23,461 nt of DNA from Pseudomonadota bacterium (GTDB lineage Bacteria > Pseudomonadota > Gammaproteobacteria > Burkholderiales > Gallionellaceae), in assembly GCA_021847165.1 (NCBI GenBank), contig JAJZUH010000008.1, positions 1-23,461 on the forward strand, read 5' to 3'. Positions 1 through 7,222 of the stretch are shown piece after piece (the first letter of the stretch is position 1; each line of letters begins with the position of its first letter). Below the pieces are notes generated by a model. It saw only the letters and a program-made list of their open reading frames with translations. It did not search any database and was not told the DNA's origin. The position numbers and the translations under genes are program-made.

Positions 1-1018
1 TCGGCAGTACCATGAAGAACAGCAGCAATGCGAGCGCGGTGGATTCGCCCGCGATGCCCAGTCCCTGGTAGAACCAGGACGCATGCAGCAACTGCGCCAG
101 CAGCCAGAGGAAGGCCAGGCTGACGGCGAAGCTGATGAGGATACGCTTGATCACGTGGCGATGCCTGAAATGCCCCAGTTCGTGCGCCAGCACGGCATCG
201 ATCTCGCCCGGTGTAAGGCGCTGCAGCAGCGTGTCGAAGAACACGATGCGCTTGGTCTTGCCGAAGCCCGTGAAGTAGGCGTTGCCGTGGGTGCTGCGCT
301 TGCTGCCGTCCATCACGAACAGGCCGCTGGCGGCGAAGCCGCATTTCCTGAGCAGGGCCTCGATGCGCGCTCTTTCAGCCTCGTCCTGCAGCGGCTCGAA
401 GTCGTTGAACAACGGGGCGATATAGGTTGGATAGATGAACAGGACCAGCAGGTTGAACGCCACCCAGACGCCCCATACATACAGCCACCACGGATCGCCC
501 ATGCGTTCCATCAGCCACAACACCCCGAGCAGCAGGGGCAGGCCGAGCACGGCACCGAGCAGCACGCCCTTGAGCGCATCGAGCAGGTAGAGTCGGAGCG
601 TCATCTTGTTGAAGCCGAAGCGGGCCTCGATGCCGAAAGTGCGATACAGGTCGACCGGCGCTTCCAGCACGGTTTGCAGCAGCAGCGCCGAAACGATCAG
701 GGCGGTGCCTTGCAGCAGGGGACCGCCGAAGGCGCCGGACACCCAGGCGTGGAGCCACTGGATGCCGCCGCCCAGGGTGAAGCCCAGCAGCAACAGGGTC
801 TCGAACAGGATGGAGATCATGTCGAGATGCACCATGGCGCGGGTATAGTCGGCCGCCTTCTGGTGCGCGGCAAGGTCGACCTTGCCGTGGAAGGCCGCGG
901 GTACCTCGGCGCGATGGGCGGCGACATGGCCCAGTTGGCGATAGGCCAGCCAGAACTTGAGCGCGACATTCGCGGCGAGGGCGAAAATGAACAGGGTGGT
1001 GAATTGGGTTGCGGTCAT
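1..1018 (-). CDS. Ste24-family (M48) membrane zinc metalloprotease, partial
   Basis: The visible part is 339 residues from an ATG at 1018; the C-terminus lies beyond the window. The zinc-binding HExxH is HELGH at residues 279-283, followed by FRHRH, and is preceded by the NAYFTGFGKTKRIVFFDTLL stretch (residues 246-265) typical of CAAX-prenyl-protease-1/Ste24 proteins. Hydrophobic segments lie at about 4-22, 64-84, 103-118, 150-170 and 178-198, so the protein is a multi-pass inner-membrane protease with its catalytic site near the membrane. The third zinc ligand, a glutamate downstream of HELGH in this family, would lie outside the window and cannot be checked. Bacterial members are thought to act in membrane-protein quality control rather than on prenylated proteins; that role is inferred here. 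The gene is divergent from orn with 70 bases between the starts. HtpX is a less likely alternative because the long N-terminal membrane region is Ste24-like. Confidence 0.9.
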   Translation of the reverse strand, partial: MTATQFTTLFIFALAANVALKFWLAYRQLGHVAAHRAEVPAAFHGKVDLAAHQKAADYTRAMVHLDMISILFETLLLLGFTLGGGIQWLHAWVSGAFGGPLLQGTALIVSALLLQTVLEAPVDLYRTFGIEARFGFNKMTLRLYLLDALKGVLLGAVLGLPLLLGVLWLMERMGDPWWLYVWGVWVAFNLLVLFIYPTYIAPLFNDFEPLQDEAERARIEALLRKCGFAASGLFVMDGSKRSTHGNAYFTGFGKTKRIVFFDTLLQRLTPGEIDAVLAHELGHFRHRHVIKRILISFAVSLAFLWLLAQLLHASWFYQGLGIAGESTALALLLFFMVLP

Positions 1019-1023
1019 GGTCG

Positions 1024-1053
1024 TTGGATTGGGCGGCGCGGCTGTGCGACAAT
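1024..1053 (+). promoter_or_regulatory. Candidate sigma70 promoter for orn
   Basis: TTGGAT (1024-1029) and GACAAT (1048-1053) are separated by 18 bases, with a TG one base before the -10 (extended -10 form). The predicted start is about 1060, giving a leader of roughly 30 bases before the orn ATG at 1089. This is pattern matching only. Confidence 0.4.
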
Positions 1054-1088
1054 GCGCCGGAACTTCGAATAAATAACTGCGGTGGATT

Positions 1089-1634
1089 ATGGCACAAAAT
1101 CAAAACAACCTCGTCTGGATAGACATGGAGATGACAGGGCTTTCTCCCGATACGGATCGCATCATCGAAGTGGCACTGGTGGTGACCGACAGCGATCTGA
1201 ATACCGTTGCCGAAGCGCCCGTGCTGGTGGTGCATCAGCCCGACAGCGTGCTCGACGGCATGGATAACTGGAACAAGTCCACGCATGGCAAATCGGGCCT
1301 CATCGACAAGGTCAAGGCGTCGACGCTGGACGATGCGATGGTGGAGGCGCAGATGCTGGCGTTCCTGCAGGAGCATGTGCCGACGCGCACCTCGCCGATG
1401 TGCGGAAACTCCATCTGCCAGGATCGCCGCTTCCTCGCACGCTGGATGCCCAGGCTGGAGGATTACTTCCACTACCGCAACCTGGACGTGAGCACGCTGA
1501 AAGAGCTGGCGAAACGCTGGAAGCCGGAAGTGGCGAACGGCATCAAGAAGCACGGCAAGCACGAGGCGCTGGCGGACATCTATGAATCCATCGCCGAGAT
1601 GAAGCATTACCGCGAGCATTTCATCAGGCTGTAA
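1089..1634 (+). CDS. orn: Oligoribonuclease (3'-5' exoribonuclease)
   Basis: This 181-residue protein has the usual length of Orn. The DEDDh exonuclease motifs are visible: WIDMEMTGL near the N-terminus (Exo I, first two acidic ligands), a central [12 protein letters not shown] stretch (Exo II) and [11 protein letters not shown] near the C-terminus (Exo III with the catalytic histidine and acidic residue). Orn degrades 2-5 nt RNAs to mononucleotides in the cytoplasm and completes c-di-GMP turnover by hydrolysing pGpG. That is relevant here because two GGDEF proteins are encoded within 12 kb. The ATG at 1089 is chosen because [18 protein letters not shown] matches the family N-terminus. It is probably transcribed from its own promoter, diverging from the Ste24 gene; the next gene starts 46 bases downstream. 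Confidence 0.97.
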   Translation: MAQNQNNLVWIDMEMTGLSPDTDRIIEVALVVTDSDLNTVAEAPVLVVHQPDSVLDGMDNWNKSTHGKSGLIDKVKASTLDDAMVEAQMLAFLQEHVPTRTSPMCGNSICQDRRFLARWMPRLEDYFHYRNLDVSTLKELAKRWKPEVANGIKKHGKHEALADIYESIAEMKHYREHFIRL

Positions 1635-1680
1635 CGACAAGAAGCCCGTCCGGCAATGACTGGATGGGCGTGGGGGAGCG

Positions 1681-3375
1681 ATGAACGTACTCAGGAAGGG
1701 GTGGCGCGCAACCGGCGTGCAGGGGAAGTTGCATATCCTGATCCAGGGCGCGCTGATGATCCTGTTCTTCGTCCTGCTGGAACAGGCGACCGACCGTTTC
1801 GAGAAGCAGATCGAGCGTTCCGCCGAATCCCGTGCCCAGGATACGGCGGACGGGCTGATCAACGGCATGAACATGCTCATGCTGACCGGACAGATATCCA
1901 ACCCCGATAACCGGAAATTGCTGCTGAACAAGATGTCGCAATTGCGCGGCGTGGCCGAATTGCGCATCATTCGCGGACGCGCGGTCGTCGAGCAGTTCGG
2001 TCCCGGCCTGCCGACAGAGGCGGCAATCGACGATATGGACCGCGAGGTCCTGAATACCGGCAAGACCCTGTTCCGCAAGATGGAAAGCCGGAATGGACAT
2101 CCGGCGCTGCGGGTGATGGTGCCTTTCATCGCCCAGAAGAATTTTCGCGGCACGAATTGCCTTGCCTGCCACCACACGCCCGACGGCGGCGTCAATGGGG
2201 CGGCCAGCGTGACCATCGACCTTTCCGAAGAGGAATCGCAGCTTGCCGAGATCAAGGTGGAGCTTTGGGTCGGCCTCGTTGTCATGCAGCTGCTGCTTCT
2301 GGTGATCATCTCCATGTTCGTGCGCGTCGTCATCGTGCGCAATATCACCCGTCCCATCAAGCGCCTGCAGGCCGCGATGGCGGAGATACGGAGCGACATG
2401 GACCTGTCCAGGCGTGCCGATGTGGGCGAGGACAATCCCGACATCGGCGAAATGGCGCAGAATTTCAACCGCCTCGTCGAAAAGCTGGAACACGCCAACG
2501 AGCGCCTGCAGCTGTTCGTCAAGATGTTCGACAACAGCAGTGAGGCCATCCTCATCACGGATGCGCAGCGAAGGATCGTTGCGGTGAATCCGGCATTCTG
2601 CAAGATCACCGAATACGCGGAAGAGGAGGTCATTGGCAAGAATCCCCGGATCTTGAGTTCGGGGCGCCAGGATGCGAAGTTCTATGAATCGATGTGGAAT
2701 ACCATCAACGAAACCGGATTGTGGCAGGGGGAAATCTGGAACCGGCGCAAAAGCGGCGAGCTTTATCCGGAATGGCTGTCCATCGGTACGGTGAAGAATG
2801 CGCAGAACGAGACCATCAACTACATCGCCCTGTTCTCCGACATCACCAAGCGCAAGGAGGCGGAGGCACGCATAGAGCATCTGGCACACTACGATTCGCT
2901 GACGCATTTGCCCAATCGGGCGTTGTTCGCGGAACGCCTCAAGCATGCGCTGGTGACCGGTGTCCGCAATAAAAAGAAGACGGGCCTGCTGTTCCTGGAT
3001 CTGGATAAATTCAAGTTCGTGAACGACACGATGGGGCATCTGGCCGGGGACCTGTTGTTGTCGTCGGTCGCCCGTCGTTTGCAGTCCTGCGTGCGCGAAT
3101 CCGATACGATCTGCCGCCAGGGCGGCGACGAATTCATGATCCTGCTGCCCGAGATCGGCATGGCGGAAGATGCCGAGAAGGTCGCGCGCAAGATCGTCGC
3201 CGCGATGGGGCAGCCGCACCAGATCGAGGGCCGGGAACTGATCATCACTTTCAGCATCGGCATCAGCATCTGCCCGGACGATGCGTCCGACGACGAAACC
3301 ATGATCAGGCACGCAGACGATGCCATGTATGCGGCCAAGGAAAGCGGCAGGAACAATTACAGATTTTTTGCTTAG
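1681..3375 (+). CDS. Membrane diguanylate cyclase with periplasmic haem-c motif, HAMP, PAS and GGDEF domains
   Basis: The protein has 564 residues. A membrane helix at about 18-36 is followed by a periplasmic region (about 37-192) carrying CLACH at 160-164, a single CxxCH site for covalent c-type haem. A second helix spans about 193-219. HAMP (about 220-272), PAS (about 281-400, starting KMFDNSSEAILITDAQ) and GGDEF (about 401-564) domains follow. The active-site loop is intact (GGDEF at 481-485). An RxxD product-inhibition site (R472, D475) lies five residues before it, so it should make c-di-GMP from two GTP and be feedback inhibited. Family knowledge suggests haem-c periplasmic domains can sense redox state or diatomic gases; the ligand here is unknown. 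The upstream region resembles haem-c sensory domains of the DUF3365/Tll0287 kind, but I cannot confirm the family. A purine-rich GGGGGAG sits only two bases before the ATG, so the start is moderately certain. The PilZ receptor gene follows after 29 bases. Confidence 0.93.
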   Translation: MNVLRKGWRATGVQGKLHILIQGALMILFFVLLEQATDRFEKQIERSAESRAQDTADGLINGMNMLMLTGQISNPDNRKLLLNKMSQLRGVAELRIIRGRAVVEQFGPGLPTEAAIDDMDREVLNTGKTLFRKMESRNGHPALRVMVPFIAQKNFRGTNCLACHHTPDGGVNGAASVTIDLSEEESQLAEIKVELWVGLVVMQLLLLVIISMFVRVVIVRNITRPIKRLQAAMAEIRSDMDLSRRADVGEDNPDIGEMAQNFNRLVEKLEHANERLQLFVKMFDNSSEAILITDAQRRIVAVNPAFCKITEYAEEEVIGKNPRILSSGRQDAKFYESMWNTINETGLWQGEIWNRRKSGELYPEWLSIGTVKNAQNETINYIALFSDITKRKEAEARIEHLAHYDSLTHLPNRALFAERLKHALVTGVRNKKKTGLLFLDLDKFKFVNDTMGHLAGDLLLSSVARRLQSCVRESDTICRQGGDEFMILLPEIGMAEDAEKVARKIVAAMGQPHQIEGRELIITFSIGISICPDDASDDETMIRHADDAMYAAKESGRNNYRFFA

Positions 3376-3381
3376 TATAAT
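3376..3381 (+). promoter_or_regulatory. Perfect TATAAT -10 box before the PilZ gene
   Basis: TATAAT lies just after the stop codon of the diguanylate cyclase in an AT-rich stretch and 24 bases before the PilZ start codon. No good -35 is visible at 16-18 bases upstream. It may give the receptor gene some independent transcription. Confidence 0.3.
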
Positions 3382-3404
3382 TTCACCCGGGAAGGGCGGA
3401 CGGC

Positions 3405-4172
3405 ATGCAATGTTGTCCCGCAATGGATGAATTTGATTGGCAAGGGAACATGACGCATCAGGCAGAAAAACCGGAATTCGCCATACATAATCGCAAGGAG
3501 ATCGTGTTCGTACTGGAGGATCTGGCGAAACACCGTACGGCCGTCAATCTCGATACCCACGAGGGAGTGGGACTGGTCACTTCCGTGCTGGGGGTCAATT
3601 CGGAAGGAGATCGTGTCTATCTGGACATCAGTCCGGACGACAGGATCAACGAGCAGGTCACTCGCAGCAAATATGTATCCTTTGTCACGCAGACGGGTGT
3701 CAAGGTCCGCTGGCATGCCACGCATCTGCATCTCGTTGAACTGCAGGATGGCAATGCGTTCTCCATGCATGTCCCGGCAGTGATCGAACGCATCCAGCGC
3801 AGGGAATATTTCAGGTTAAGCACCCCGCAGGGCAGCAAGGCGCTCATTTGCAGGATACCGAACGGCAACGGGACCATCGAGGCCAACATCGTGGACATGA
3901 GCCTGGGCGGCATCGGCATATCCGTCAGGGGCGGGCCGTATGAGGTTTTCGCGCCAGGCGCGCTGCTGGAAGGATGCAGTATGGAGCTTCCGGTGATCGG
4001 TGTCGTTTCAATGAATTTGCGCGTGCGCGGGATATGGACGTCGCTCAAGACCAGGAGCGGCGAGCAGGTGCATCGTCTGGGGCTGGAATTCGAGGGGCTG
4101 AGCCGGGCGGCAGCCAACGTCATCCAGCGTTACCTGATCCAGCTGGAAGCCGAAAAGATCAATTTGACCTGA
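3405..4172 (+). CDS. ycgR: YcgR-type PilZ c-di-GMP receptor (flagellar brake protein)
   Basis: The protein is 255 residues, about the size of YcgR. The N-terminal half (about 25-120) is the YcgR beta-barrel domain and the C-terminal half is PilZ. The c-di-GMP binding signature is complete: an RRxxxR segment (R132, R133, R137 in RREYFR) and DxSxGG (D164, S166, G168, G169 in DMSLGG). Known YcgR proteins bind c-di-GMP and slow the flagellar motor by contacting the stator or switch; no flagellar gene is visible in this window, so the output is inferred from family. The start at 3405 is preferred because GAAGGG (3391-3396) lies eight bases upstream; an in-frame ATG at 3450 has a purine tract only two bases away. 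It lies directly after a diguanylate cyclase, suggesting a maker-reader pair. It ends one base from the convergent hemH stop. Confidence 0.9.
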   Translation: MQCCPAMDEFDWQGNMTHQAEKPEFAIHNRKEIVFVLEDLAKHRTAVNLDTHEGVGLVTSVLGVNSEGDRVYLDISPDDRINEQVTRSKYVSFVTQTGVKVRWHATHLHLVELQDGNAFSMHVPAVIERIQRREYFRLSTPQGSKALICRIPNGNGTIEANIVDMSLGGIGISVRGGPYEVFAPGALLEGCSMELPVIGVVSMNLRVRGIWTSLKTRSGEQVHRLGLEFEGLSRAAANVIQRYLIQLEAEKINLT

Positions 4173-4173
4173 T

Positions 4174-5265
4174 TTATTGTCTGGCCTGCAGGTCGAGGGC
4201 GCGCAACCTGCCTTGCTCCAGCTCCGCCGCATCCGGCTCGATCAGCCAGCCTTGCAGGTTGTCCATCACCAGGTCGGTCAGCGCCACGATCCAGTCGTCG
4301 CGCTCATTCAGGCAGGGGATGTAGTGGTATTCGCCTCCGCCGGCATGCAGGAAGTCTTCCCGGCCTTCCAGGGCAATCTCTTCCAGGGTCTCCAGGCAGT
4401 CGGCGACGAAGCCGGGGCAGACCACGTCCACCCTGCGCGTTCCTGCGGCGCCCCATTCTTTCAGCGTGGTCGTGGTGTAGGGCTTGAGCCATTCCGCCCT
4501 GCCGAAGCGGGACTGGAAGCTGACTGCGTACTGTTCCGGCTGCAGCCCCAGCTCCTGCGCCAGCAGGCGGCCGGTCTTGTGGCATTCGCAGTGGTACGGG
4601 TCGCCTTTGTCCAGCGTGAATTGCGGCAGGCCGTGGAAGCTCATCAGCAGTTTTTCCGGGCGTCCGTGCTGCATCCAGTATGCATTGATGTTGCCTGCCA
4701 GCGCCTTGATGTAGCCGGGGCGGTCGTGGAAGTTCTTGATGGTGCGCACGGCGGGGGTGTTGCGCATCCGCTTCAGCGCATCGAACACGACGTCGTTCGC
4801 CGTGGCCGTGGTGCTGGCGGCATATTGCGGATACATCGGCACCACCAGGATGCGCTGGCAGTTCTGCCGCTTGAGTTTGTCCAGCACATTGGGGATGGAA
4901 GGGTTGCCGTAACGCATGGCGAACTCGACCACCAGCGGTGCGCGGGTGCGCTGGCCGAGATAGCCCTGCAGCAGCGCGGCCTGTTTTTCGGTGTGGACGC
5001 GGAGCGGAGAGCCTTCCTTCATCCATACCGTTGCATACTTGGCAGCCGATTTCCTGGGGCGGGTGTTGAGGATGATGCCGTTGAGGATCAGCCACCAGAT
5101 CGGCCTGGGAATCTCCACCACGCGCGGGTCGCTGAGGAATTCCTTGAGATAGGCACGGACAGCCTGCGGCGTGGGGGCGTCCGGGGTGCCGAGGTTGACC
5201 AGCAGGATGCCGGTCTTTTGCGGTGTGCCGTGGGTATGGGGAGGTTCCGGGTAGTAGCGCATCAT
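4174..5265 (-). CDS. hemH: Ferrochelatase (protohaem ferro-lyase)
   Basis: This 363-residue protein matches the bacterial ferrochelatase length. It inserts Fe2+ into protoporphyrin IX as the last step of protohaem synthesis, at or near the inner membrane. Visible signatures are [15 protein letters not shown] near the N-terminus, the metal/porphyrin-site histidine in MSFHGLP (H211), [18 protein letters not shown] after it, and the late acidic motif [13 protein letters not shown] (E292) containing the conserved active-site glutamate. It lies three bases downstream of the hrcA stop on the same strand, so the two are probably co-transcribed. A tandem ATGATG gives two possible starts; the first (5265) is used. 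Haem supply is also needed for the haem-c protein encoded nearby, but that link is only contextual. Confidence 0.97.
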   Translation of the reverse strand: MMRYYPEPPHTHGTPQKTGILLVNLGTPDAPTPQAVRAYLKEFLSDPRVVEIPRPIWWLILNGIILNTRPRKSAAKYATVWMKEGSPLRVHTEKQAALLQGYLGQRTRAPLVVEFAMRYGNPSIPNVLDKLKRQNCQRILVVPMYPQYAASTTATANDVVFDALKRMRNTPAVRTIKNFHDRPGYIKALAGNINAYWMQHGRPEKLLMSFHGLPQFTLDKGDPYHCECHKTGRLLAQELGLQPEQYAVSFQSRFGRAEWLKPYTTTTLKEWGAAGTRRVDVVCPGFVADCLETLEEIALEGREDFLHAGGGEYHYIPCLNERDDWIVALTDLVMDNLQGWLIEPDAAELEQGRLRALDLQARQ

Positions 5266-5268
5266 CGA

Positions 5269-6288
5269 TCAGTTTTGTGAGAGGGCGTTGCTGAGCAGTT
5301 TTGCCGTGATATCCACGATGGGGACCACGCGCTCATAGTCCATGCGCTTGGGGCCGACCACCGCGAGCGTGCCGACGATCTGCCCGTCGGCCGTGTAGGG
5401 GGCGCTCACCACGCTGCATTCGTTCAGGCCGGCCAGGCCCGATTCGTTGCCGACGAATATATGGACTCCCTGTGCATGGCGGCCCGCATCCAGCAATTGC
5501 AGCAATTCGGTCTTTTTTTCGAACACATTGAACAGGTTGCGCAACTGGTTCATGTTGGCGGCAAGGTCGTTGATATGCAGCAGGTTGCGTTCGCCGCTGA
5601 TCACGTAATCCTCGCTCTTGCGCGCGATGGCCTCGTCGCTGGCAGCCATCGCTGCGCTCATCAGCGCGGTCATGTCGTGCTGCAGCTGGCGCAGTTCGTT
5701 CTGCACCCGCTGGTGGATGTCGCCGAAGGCGAGGTCGGCATAGTGCTGGCTGAGGAAGTTGCCGGCTTCGGTGAGCTGCGCCTGGCTGTAATCCTTGTGC
5801 GTCACCAGCACGCGGTTTTCCACCTCGCCGTCGGGCATTACGATGATCAGCAGCACGCGCTTTTCGGACAGGCGCAGGAATTCGATCTGGCGCACGGTGA
5901 TGCTGGCGCGCCTGGGGGTGGCAACGACGCCGGCGAAGCGGGTGAGGTCGGAGAGCAGGTTGGAGGCCTGGGTGAGCAGGCGGGTCGGGTTGTTCGGTTG
6001 CAACTGGCTTTCCAGCTGCTGCACGCGAGCCTCGGACAGCGGCTGCACCACCATCAGCTTGTCGATGAACAGGCGGTAACCCAATGCCGTGGGGACGCGA
6101 CCGGCGGAGGTATGCGGGCTGGTGACCAGGCCCATCGTCTCCAGGTCGGCCATCACGTTGCGGATGGTGGCCGGACTGACTTCCAGGCCGGAGAACTGCT
6201 GCAAGGCACGCGAGCCGACCGGCTGGCCGTCGCTGATGTAGCGTTCCACCAGGGTCTTGAGCAATATCTGTGCGCGGTCGTTCAACAT
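5269..6288 (-). CDS. hrcA: Heat-inducible transcription repressor HrcA
   Basis: The protein is 339 residues, the normal HrcA length. The N-terminal winged helix (about 1-75) reads through SPATIRNVMADLETMGLV and SAGRVPTALGYRLFID, both hallmarks of the family. The rest is the GAF-like dimerisation domain with the conserved GTLAVVGPKRMDYERVVPIV stretch near the C-terminus. HrcA binds CIRCE inverted repeats upstream of groESL and dnaK-type operons and is activated by GroEL. No CIRCE sequence is visible upstream of this gene or elsewhere in the window, so its targets must lie elsewhere. It is divergent from nadK with 61 bases between starts, a common betaproteobacterial arrangement, and leads into hemH. 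Confidence 0.97.
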   Translation of the reverse strand: MLNDRAQILLKTLVERYISDGQPVGSRALQQFSGLEVSPATIRNVMADLETMGLVTSPHTSAGRVPTALGYRLFIDKLMVVQPLSEARVQQLESQLQPNNPTRLLTQASNLLSDLTRFAGVVATPRRASITVRQIEFLRLSEKRVLLIIVMPDGEVENRVLVTHKDYSQAQLTEAGNFLSQHYADLAFGDIHQRVQNELRQLQHDMTALMSAAMAASDEAIARKSEDYVISGERNLLHINDLAANMNQLRNLFNVFEKKTELLQLLDAGRHAQGVHIFVGNESGLAGLNECSVVSAPYTADGQIVGTLAVVGPKRMDYERVVPIVDITAKLLSNALSQN

Positions 6289-6295
6289 GGCGCGT

Positions 6296-6301
6296 ATTCT
6301 A
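6296..6301 (-). promoter_or_regulatory. Candidate -10 box for hrcA
   Basis: On the minus strand TAGAAT ends seven bases before the hrcA ATG. No convincing -35 is visible at the normal distance. If used, transcription would start within about one or two bases of the start codon. Confidence 0.3.
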
Positions 6302-6312
6302 CCATTGCTGCT

Positions 6313-6341
6313 TTGTCATTAAATCGCGCCTATGGTTTAAT
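6313..6341 (+). promoter_or_regulatory. Candidate sigma70 promoter for nadK-recN
   Basis: TTGTCA (6313-6318) and TTTAAT (6336-6341) are separated by exactly 17 bases. The predicted start, about 6348, is only one or two bases before the nadK ATG at 6350, which implies a leaderless or near-leaderless transcript. Confidence 0.5.
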
Positions 6342-6349
6342 CCGCCATC

Positions 6350-7222
6350 ATGAAATCCCAATTCCAGAACATCGCGCTGATCGGCAAATACAAATCGCCG
6401 CAGATCGCCGAGCCTTTGCTCAAGCTGGCCGATTTCCTGGCGCACATGGGGTTGAACGTGCTGGTGGACAGCCTGACCGCGGAGCATATCGGGCATCATT
6501 CCTACGGGGTGCTGGCGCTGGCTGAAATGAACGGCAAGGTCGATCTGGCGATCGTGCTGGGCGGCGACGGGACCCTGCTCGACGTCGCGCGCACGCTGGC
6601 GCCGTTCGGCATCCCGCTGGTCGGGGTCAACCAGGGGCGCCTGGGATTCCTGACCGATATCTCCATCGACACCATGCAGCGCACCATATCCGGCATGCTG
6701 CGCGGCGAATTCGTCACCGAGAAACGCATGCTGCTGAGCGCCTCCGTCATGCGCGAGGAGAAGCACATGTTCGATTCGCTCGCCTTCAACGATGTGGTCA
6801 TACATCGCGGCAACAACAGCAGCATGCTGGAATGCGAAGTGCGCATCGACGACGAATACCTGTACAACCAGCGTGCCGACGGCCTGATCGTGACCACACC
6901 GACCGGCTCTACCGCGTATGCGCTGTCTGCCGGCGGCCCCATCCTGCATCCATCGCTCGACCTCATCGCGCTGGTGCCGGTCGCGCCGCACACCCTGAGC
7001 AACCGCCCGATCGTATTGAAGAGCGAGTCGGTGCTGAAGATATCTATGCACCGGGCGACCGATGCGCGCGTGCGCTTTGACGGGCATACGCACTTCGATC
7101 TCAACTGCCACGACCAGGTGGTGGTATCGCGTTACATCGAGCCCGTCCATCTGCTGCACCCGGTAGGGCACAGCTATTACCGCACGCTGCGCGAAAAACT
7201 GCTCTGGAACCAGACGTTATAA
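6350..7222 (+). CDS. nadK: NAD kinase
   Basis: This 290-residue cytoplasmic enzyme phosphorylates NAD to NADP with ATP or polyphosphate. The ATP-grip GGDG loop is at 71-74 (LGGDGTLLD) with the catalytic aspartate D73. The NAD-site motifs follow: a conserved asparagine region in FNDVVIHRG and HRGNNSS, and TPTGSTAYALSAGGPI. Length matches E. coli NadK (292). The ATG at 6350 lines up with family N-termini (MKSQFQNIALIGKYK). No Shine-Dalgarno sequence is seen in the few bases between the predicted promoter and the ATG. Its stop codon touches the recN ATG directly, so nadK and recN form one transcription unit, as in E. coli and many relatives. Confidence 0.97.
   Translation: MKSQFQNIALIGKYKSPQIAEPLLKLADFLAHMGLNVLVDSLTAEHIGHHSYGVLALAEMNGKVDLAIVLGGDGTLLDVARTLAPFGIPLVGVNQGRLGFLTDISIDTMQRTISGMLRGEFVTEKRMLLSASVMREEKHMFDSLAFNDVVIHRGNNSSMLECEVRIDDEYLYNQRADGLIVTTPTGSTAYALSAGGPILHPSLDLIALVPVAPHTLSNRPIVLKSESVLKISMHRATDARVRFDGHTHFDLNCHDQVVVSRYIEPVHLLHPVGHSYYRTLREKLLWNQTL

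Noticed and set aside
83..1072. Plus-strand open frame of 329 codons over the Ste24 gene
   Set aside because: Gln/Glu/His-rich shadow; the minus strand encodes the HELGH protease with membrane helices.
375..3423. Long minus-strand open frames opposite orn and the diguanylate cyclase
   Set aside because: Translations lack recognisable motifs and are shadows of GC-rich codon use; the plus-strand genes have complete catalytic signatures.
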